DNA of 64,000 bases from Ancylobacter sonchi (GTDB lineage Bacteria; Pseudomonadota; Alphaproteobacteria; Rhizobiales; Xanthobacteraceae). A program made the translations under genes and the position numbers. The DNA lies in NCBI RefSeq assembly GCF_018390695.1, contig NZ_JAHBGF010000011.1, positions 310,001 through 374,000 of the forward strand, read 5' to 3'. Within the stretch, counting starts at the first letter, position 1; each line of letters opens with the position of its first letter. The notes beneath the pieces were generated by a model. That model was given only the letters and a program-made list of their open reading frames with translations, was not told the origin of the DNA and did not search any database. This document shows, one piece after another, positions 58,666-64,000 of this stretch.

Positions 58666-59339
58666 CTCACAAGCTCGCCGAACGAATAACCCGCATGGGC
58701 TGCCAGTTCGGGCATCACCGACGTCTCGGTCGTTCCGGGCTGGGTTAAGGATTTCCAGACAGACCAGGCCGGAATGATCTCCGGTCCGGTCGGCCTATCG
58801 GAAGTCCGACCTGCTGATGCCCCGACAGCCGAGCGCGTGGCGCGCCTTGGGGGACAGCATCCGTACCTTTTGGTAAATATTCGGTAAAATTCTCGCCGGC
58901 CGAATGCGCGGCGCGCCGCCCGAAGCGGGTTTTGCCCCGCAATCGCAGAACCTTAGCGCAGGAGGAATTTCTCTAGCGTCCAGAAGCGCTTCACCCGTTG
59001 GAGCCCTCGCGGATTTCCGGCGTTTTAGCGCGCATTAAGCCCGCCGGCTTTCCACGGTCGCCCACTGGAAATGCGTTAACTTTTGCCGCGCCGGCCGGCA
59101 TCGGACGGCGCGTGCGGACGGATGTGCCGCCTGCTCACGCTGCCGGCCCGTGTGGCGCGCCCGATCCGGCGCCGCTCACCCCCGCCGCCGCGATTCGCGG
59201 CGCGGCGACCGGCACGCTTCCTCTCCCCCGCCACACCTCTCCCGGCCGCGGGGAGCACGTGTGGCGGGCGCTCCGCGTCTTCGAGACCGGAGCGCCAGTC
59301 CGACCACCGTCAGGCCGTAGGAGTGGCCGCGAGGGCGGC
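58666..59339. other. Non-coding gap between murB and ftsQ where ddl is expected
   Basis: A 674-bp stretch with no plausible gene on either strand; it is too short for a ddl gene (about 900 bp). Features seen are two GGTAAA motifs near 58870-58890, a TTTA-N7-TTAA site at 59024-59038 similar to a CtrA box, and a GC-rich part without conserved codons. It probably contains a promoter for ftsQAZ. Confidence 0.45.
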
Positions 59340-60263
59340 CTACGCGGCGGCGGCGCCGATCCGCTTGATCTCCCATTCCAGTTCGACGCCCGAGGCCGCC
59401 CTGACCCGCCGGCGCACCTCCTCACCCAGCCCCTCGATGTCGGCGGCGGTGGCCCCGCCGGTGTTGATGAGGAAGTTGCAGTGCATGTCGGACACCTGCG
59501 CCCCGCCGAGGGTCAAGCCACGGCAACCGGCGGCATCGACCAGCTGCCAAGCCTTGCCTCCGGGCGGGTTCTTGAAGGTGGAACCGCCGGTCTTCTCGCG
59601 GATCGGCTGCGAGGCCTCGCGCGCCTGGGTGATTCGGTCCATCTCGGCGAGGATATCGGCGGTCTCCCCCGGCTCGCCGTGGAACAGCGCATGGGTGAAA
59701 ACCAGATCCGCCGCCGCGCCGGAATGCCGGTAGCTGAAGCCGAAATCGGCATTGGCCAGCACATGCACCCGCCCCTGCCGGTCGACGGCGCGGGCTTCGA
59801 CAAGCCGGTCCTTCGTCTCCCCGTGATGCGCCCCGGCATTCATGCGCAGCGCACCGCCTATGCCGCCGGGAATGCCGCGATAGAAGGCGAGCCCGGCGAT
59901 GCCGGCATCCGCCGCCGCGCGGGCGAGCTTCACATCCGGCACCGCGGCGCCGACCCGCAGGCGGTGTCCCTCTTCGACGACGACGTCGGAGAAGCCCCGG
60001 GCGAGGCGGATGACGACGCCCGCGACGCCGCCGTCGCGCACGATGAGGTTGGAGCCGAGGCCGATCACCGTCACCGGGATCTCCGCCGGCAGGCGGGCGA
60101 GGAAATAGGCGAGGTCGTCCTCGTCCGCCGGAGTGAACAGCATTTGCGCCGGCCCGCCGACGCGGAACCAGGTAAGCGGCGCCAGCGGCTGGTTGGCGAG
60201 AAGCCGGCCGCGCAGCTCCGGCATGCGGGCGGCGAGGTCGGCGGTCAGGTCGGGAAAGCTCAC
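59340..60263 (-). CDS. murB: UDP-N-acetylmuramate dehydrogenase
   Basis: FAD enzyme that reduces enolpyruvyl-UDP-GlcNAc to UDP-MurNAc. The 307-residue protein has the FAD-binding [13 protein letters not shown] and [15 protein letters not shown], the block [23 protein letters not shown], and the substrate-side [11 protein letters not shown] ahead of an active-site pattern ending WEIKRIG. The start is a GTG at 60263 that overlaps the murC stop as GTGA, the arrangement expected for translational coupling. Confidence 0.96.
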   Translation of the reverse strand: MSFPDLTADLAARMPELRGRLLANQPLAPLTWFRVGGPAQMLFTPADEDDLAYFLARLPAEIPVTVIGLGSNLIVRDGGVAGVVIRLARGFSDVVVEEGHRLRVGAAVPDVKLARAAADAGIAGLAFYRGIPGGIGGALRMNAGAHHGETKDRLVEARAVDRQGRVHVLANADFGFSYRHSGAAADLVFTHALFHGEPGETADILAEMDRITQAREASQPIREKTGGSTFKNPPGGKAWQLVDAAGCRGLTLGGAQVSDMHCNFLINTGGATAADIEGLGEEVRRRVRAASGVELEWEIKRIGAAAA

Positions 60264-61672
60264 GCGCCGAACCCCTCCGCCTCGAGCTGTCCCGGCAGCG
60301 CATAGGCCCATTGGGTGATGTTGCCGGCGCCGAGGCAGATCACATAGTCCCCCGGCTTCGCCAGCCCCTTCACGAGGCCCGCCAGCGCATCGGGCGCCGG
60401 CAGCGGCTGCACCGAGCGATGCCCGCGCGCACGCAACGCCTCCACGAGGTGGTCGCGGTCCACCCCGGCGATCGGCGCCTCGCCGGCGGCATAGACATCG
60501 GCGACGATCACATGGTCGGCGTCGTTGAAGCAGGTGGCGAACTGGTCGAACAGCGAATGCAACCGGGTATAGCGGTGCGGTTGCACCACCGCGATCACCT
60601 GCCCGTCGGTCGACGCGCGGGCCGCCCGCAGCACGGCGGCGATCTCCACCGGATGATGGCCGTAATCGTCGAAAATGGTCACACCGGCCACCTCACCGGT
60701 CTTGGTGAAGCGGCGTTTCACGCCGCCGAAGCCGGCCAGCGCGGCGCGGATCTGCTCGTCGCTCGCCTTCAATTCGCGGGCGACGGCGATGGCGGCGGTG
60801 GCGTTCAGCGCATTGTGCCGGCCCGGCATCGGCAGGATGAGGTCGCGCAGCTCGTGCGCCACCCCGCCCTCGCGGTCGCGGAACAGCACCGTGAAGCGCG
60901 ACTGGCCGCCCTTCAGGTCGATTTCGGTAATGCGAACATCGGCTTGCGGGTTCTCGCCATAGGTGATCACGCGCCGGTCCTCGACGCGCCCGACCATCGC
61001 CTGCACCACCGGATGGTCGATGCACATCACCGCGAAGCCATAGAACGGCACGTTCTCGACGAAGCTGCGGAACGCCTGCTGCACCGCCTCGAAGGTGCCG
61101 AAATGGTCGAGATGCTCGGGATCGATATTGGTGACGATCGCCACCTCGGCCGGCAGCTTCAGGAAGGTGCCGTCGCTCTCGTCCGCCTCCACCACCATCC
61201 ATTCGCCATCGCCGAGGCGGGCATTGGTGCCGTAAGCATTTATGATTCCACCGTTAATCACGGTCGGATCGAGGTTCGCCGCATCCAGCAGCGTCGCCAC
61301 CAGCGAGGTGGTGGTGGTCTTGCCGTGGGTGCCGGCGATGGCGACGCAGCTCTTCAGCCGCATCAGCTCAGCCAGCATCTCCGCCCGGCGCACCACCGGC
61401 AGGCGCTTGGCGCGGGCGGCGACCAGCTCGGGATTGTCGCGCTTGATGGCGGAGGAAACCACGAGCACCTCGGCGCCGTCGAGATTCTCGGCGGCATGGC
61501 CGACATGAACCTTGATGCCCTTCTCCGTGAGGCGCTTCACATTGGCGCTCTCGGCGACGTCGGAGCCCTGCACCGTGTAGCCGAGATTGTGCAGCACCTC
61601 GGCGATGCCGCTCATGCCGATGCCGCCGATACCGACGAAATGGATGGGACCGAGGGAGAGCGGGAGCTTCAT
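60260..61672 (-). CDS. murC: UDP-N-acetylmuramate--L-alanine ligase
   Basis: First Mur ligase, adding L-alanine to UDP-MurNAc. The 470-residue protein has the N-terminal [18 protein letters not shown], the ATP loop [14 protein letters not shown], and the central and C-terminal Mur ligase blocks [32 protein letters not shown] and [14 protein letters not shown]. It overlaps murB by four bases. Confidence 0.98.
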   Translation of the reverse strand: MKLPLSLGPIHFVGIGGIGMSGIAEVLHNLGYTVQGSDVAESANVKRLTEKGIKVHVGHAAENLDGAEVLVVSSAIKRDNPELVAARAKRLPVVRRAEMLAELMRLKSCVAIAGTHGKTTTTSLVATLLDAANLDPTVINGGIINAYGTNARLGDGEWMVVEADESDGTFLKLPAEVAIVTNIDPEHLDHFGTFEAVQQAFRSFVENVPFYGFAVMCIDHPVVQAMVGRVEDRRVITYGENPQADVRITEIDLKGGQSRFTVLFRDREGGVAHELRDLILPMPGRHNALNATAAIAVARELKASDEQIRAALAGFGGVKRRFTKTGEVAGVTIFDDYGHHPVEIAAVLRAARASTDGQVIAVVQPHRYTRLHSLFDQFATCFNDADHVIVADVYAAGEAPIAGVDRDHLVEALRARGHRSVQPLPAPDALAGLVKGLAKPGDYVICLGAGNITQWAYALPGQLEAEGFGA

Positions 61673-61778
61673 GCGGCTATGTCCTTGTCAGCCGGACGGC
61701 GTGCGACCTTCCGGTAGGGCGGGCAGGATTAGGCGAGGCAATTAGACGAGACACACGGCTCCGTCATCCCCGCCGCCC

Positions 61779-62897
61779 CTAAACGTCGATCTTGGCTATT
61801 CGCAGGACGAGTTCGGCGAGGCGCTCGTCGGCATCCGCCCGTCCCATGCCGTGCGCCGCCTGCGCCACCGTCTCAAGCGCGGCGGGATCATCCATCAGCC
61901 GGACGAGCTCGGCGGCGAAGGTCTCGGGGGTGAACTCGGCCTGCGGCATCAGCAGCGCCCCGCCGGCCCGCGCCAGCGCGGTGGCGTTGACCAGTTGGTC
62001 CTGGTCGAGCGCCCCGGGCAGCGGCACCAGCACCGAGGGCCGGCCGATCACACCGAGCTCCGCCACCGTGGAGGCACCGGAACGGGCGACGACCAGATGC
62101 GCCAGCGCCATGCGCGCCGGCAGGTCATCGAAGAAGGGCGCAAGCTCGGCGCTGACGCCGAGCCGGTCATAGGTCGCGCGGGCCGCCGCCATGTCCTCGG
62201 TGCGGCACTGCTGGGTGATCCGCAGCCTTGTCCGCAGCGCCGGGGACAGCTTTTCCACCGCCGGCGGCACGATCTCGCTCATGATGCGGGCGCCCTGGCT
62301 GCCGCCGAACACCAGCAGCCGGAACGCGCCGCCCGGCGCCGGCGGCTCGAAGGGCACGCGGGCGGCGGCCTGCACGGCGGGACGCACCGGATTGCCGGTA
62401 TGGTGCGCCTTCGCGTTCAGCGCGGCATCGCCCGCCACCGCGTCGGGATAGCCGAGCGCGATGGCGGTCACGCGGGGAGCCAGCAGCCGATTCGCCCGCC
62501 CCATCACGCCGTTGGCCTCATGGATCAGCGTCGGTCGCCCGGAAAGCGTGCCGGCCAGCAGCGGCGGCACGGTAGGGTAGCCGCCGAAGCCGATGATCGC
62601 GGCAGGCTTCAGCCGGCGCACCAGCGCCAGCCCCTTCACCAGCCCGGTGCCGAGCGCCAGCGCGGTCTTCGCCAACGCCACCGGCGAGCGGCCGCGCATG
62701 GTGTCGGCCGGCAGCACGTGCAGCTGGCGAGCGGGGAAATGACCGGCATAGCGCGCCGCCCTCTCGTCGGTCGCGAGATCGACGACGACGCCGCGCCGCG
62801 CGAGCGCATTGGCTAGCGCCTCGGCGGGAAACAGATGGCCGCCGGTACCACCGGCGGCAATGAGAACGAGGGGCGCGTCGCCCGATCCGCCGGCCAT
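61779..62897 (-). CDS. murG: UDP-N-acetylglucosamine--undecaprenyl-PP-MurNAc-pentapeptide transferase
   Basis: Glycosyltransferase making lipid II on the inner face of the membrane. The 372-residue protein has the family Gly loop IAAGGTGGHLFPAEALA, GFGGYPTVPPLLAG and the C-terminal donor-binding VARSGASTVAELGVIGRPSVLVPLP. It starts 10 bp after the ftsW stop and is co-transcribed with it. Confidence 0.97.
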   Translation of the reverse strand: MAGGSGDAPLVLIAAGGTGGHLFPAEALANALARRGVVVDLATDERAARYAGHFPARQLHVLPADTMRGRSPVALAKTALALGTGLVKGLALVRRLKPAAIIGFGGYPTVPPLLAGTLSGRPTLIHEANGVMGRANRLLAPRVTAIALGYPDAVAGDAALNAKAHHTGNPVRPAVQAAARVPFEPPAPGGAFRLLVFGGSQGARIMSEIVPPAVEKLSPALRTRLRITQQCRTEDMAAARATYDRLGVSAELAPFFDDLPARMALAHLVVARSGASTVAELGVIGRPSVLVPLPGALDQDQLVNATALARAGGALLMPQAEFTPETFAAELVRLMDDPAALETVAQAAHGMGRADADERLAELVLRIAKIDV

Positions 62898-62907
62898 CGC
62901 CCGGGCC

Positions 62908-64000
62908 TCACGCGGCCGCGGGAGCCGGCGGCGAGGCCGGCGATCCCAATCGGGTGCCGAGCCGCTCCAGCTCGGCCAGCGTGGCGCTGCGCGGGCGGCG
63001 GCGGGTCAGCGCCAGCAGCATGCCCATGCCGAAGGCCAGCGACAGCAGCGAGGAGCCGCCATAGGAGACGAAGGGCAGCGTCATGCCCTTGGCGGGCATC
63101 ATGTGCAGGTTGACCATCATGTTGATGCAGGACTGCAGGCCGAACAGCATGGCGAGCCCGGCGACCGCGAAACGCACGAACGGGTCCTCGTCATGCATCG
63201 CCCGGCTCAGCGACCGCAGCACGATGAAGGCGAACAAGCTGGCGATCATCATGCACAGCACGGCGCCGAACTCCTCCGCCGCCACGGCGAAGATGAAGTC
63301 GGTGTGCCCGTCCGGCAGCATCTTCTTGAAGGTGCCCTCGCCCGGCCCCTGCCCCAGCCAGCCGCCATTGAGGAAGCTGTCGATGGCGAGGTCGATCTGG
63401 TAGGTGTCGCCGGATTCCGGGTCGAGGAAGCGGTCGATACGCTTGGTAACGTGCGGCACCAGGTGATAGGCGAGGAACAGGCCGGCGGCGCCGATGCCGC
63501 CGAGGCCGACCACCCAGATCATCCTGAGACCGGCGAGAAAGAACAGCCCGCCCCACACCAGCGAGACCAGCATGGTCTGGCCGAAGTCCGGTTGCAGTAC
63601 CAGCGGGGTGATGACGCTGCCGAGCAGCGCCACCGCCATCATCTGGCCGGGCATCTCCGGCCGGCGCACGCTCTCGGAGAACAGCCAGGCGGCGATGATG
63701 ACAAAGCTGGGCTTGATGAATTCCGACGGCTGGACGGCGATAGGACCGATATTGAGCCAGCGCCGCGCGCCCTTCACCTCCGGGCCGAACACCAGCGTCG
63801 CGAACAGCAGCCCGAGACACACGAGGAACAGCACCAGCGACACCCGGCGGATATTCTTCGGCGACAGGAAGGAGGTGCCGATCAGCACGACCAGGGCCGG
63901 CAACAGGAACATCACCTGGCGGTTCACGAAATGGAACGGATCGGCGATGCCGAGACGGGACGCGACCGGCGGACTCGCCGCCAGCGACAGCACGATGCCA
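62908..64000 (-). CDS. ftsW: Lipid II polymerase/flippase-family protein FtsW, N-terminus cut
   Basis: SEDS-family membrane glycosyltransferase of septal peptidoglycan synthesis. The window edge cuts the start, so 364 codons of the 3' part remain. Around ten hydrophobic helices are visible, with SEDS-type motifs IGPIAVQPSEFIKPSFVI and LDPESGDTYQIDLAIDSFLNGG. The later SYGGSSLLSLAFGMGMLLAL is the C-terminal family pattern. murG follows after 10 bp. Confidence 0.95.
   Translation of the reverse strand, partial: GIVLSLAASPPVASRLGIADPFHFVNRQVMFLLPALVVLIGTSFLSPKNIRRVSLVLFLVCLGLLFATLVFGPEVKGARRWLNIGPIAVQPSEFIKPSFVIIAAWLFSESVRRPEMPGQMMAVALLGSVITPLVLQPDFGQTMLVSLVWGGLFFLAGLRMIWVVGLGGIGAAGLFLAYHLVPHVTKRIDRFLDPESGDTYQIDLAIDSFLNGGWLGQGPGEGTFKKMLPDGHTDFIFAVAAEEFGAVLCMMIASLFAFIVLRSLSRAMHDEDPFVRFAVAGLAMLFGLQSCINMMVNLHMMPAKGMTLPFVSYGGSSLLSLAFGMGMLLALTRRRPRSATLAELERLGTRLGSPASPPAPAAA

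Noticed and set aside
58745-58942. A 65-codon minus-strand frame in the murB-ftsQ gap, considered as a ddl remnant
   Set aside because: No ATP-grasp or Ddl motif is visible, and the residue composition resembles random GC-rich sequence.

Overview
This 64-kb window is a piece of a high-GC alphaproteobacterial chromosome, most likely a member of the Hyphomicrobiales close to the Xanthobacteraceae. That placement is an inference. It rests on the gene families present (TrcR/DUF1013, GapR/DUF2312, alpha-type SspB, DUF1244, DUF4169, DUF1036, DUF3309), on a circularly permuted two-piece tmRNA gene, and on a FtsZ with a long C-terminal linker. Nearly all of the sequence is ordinary core genome. I see no CRISPR array, prophage, transposase, rRNA or tRNA gene.

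Region 1 (1-12.9 kb): the 3' part of a propionyl-CoA/acyl-CoA synthetase; the divergent pair trcR / ispH; thrB, rnhA and a DUF4260 membrane protein; ribosomal protein L36 (ykgO); a TPR lipoprotein-like or periplasmic protein; folA with a flavin amine oxidase; sspB directly downstream of ssrA (the adaptor for tmRNA-tagged proteins beside the tagging RNA); two unrecognised small genes; thyA, a GNAT acetyltransferase and an LTXXQ/Spy-like periplasmic protein.

Region 2 (12.9-29.4 kb): fumC; a DUF4169 + ribbon-helix-helix pair; the membrane protease control operon hflK-hflC-DUF2065-Do protease; DUF1036 and glycerate kinase; N-formylglutamate amidohydrolase, DUF1244 and the nucleoid protein GapR; a DUF882 (M15-like) protein and a YcbB-type L,D-transpeptidase; purE-purK.

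Region 3 (29.4-47.2 kb): an MsrQ-like haem membrane protein with an unusual glycine-rich loop; DUF1348; a short inverted-repeat element; miaA, serB, a 1222-residue AsmA-like protein, an FAD-linked D-lactate dehydrogenase-type oxidase, a thioesterase, prmA, a UvrD/PcrA helicase, an orphan amino-acid binding protein, a LysE exporter, an M24B aminopeptidase and a DUF3309 peptide.

Region 4 (47.2-64 kb): one long minus-strand run of envelope, division and repair genes, read ftsW-murG-murC-murB-ftsQ-ftsA-ftsZ-lpxC-bamD-recN-ligA, ending with an isochorismatase-like hydrolase. The usual ddl gene between murB and ftsQ is absent; a 674-bp non-coding gap lies there instead.

No clearly new multi-gene system was found. 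The most useful leads are the missing ddl, the enlarged LigA, the long low-complexity tether in SspB, the glycine-rich insert in the MsrQ-like protein, and several short DNA motifs (tandem repeats before trcR, GGTAACG motifs between ftsZ and lpxC, and a repeat element that supplies both flanking stop codons).
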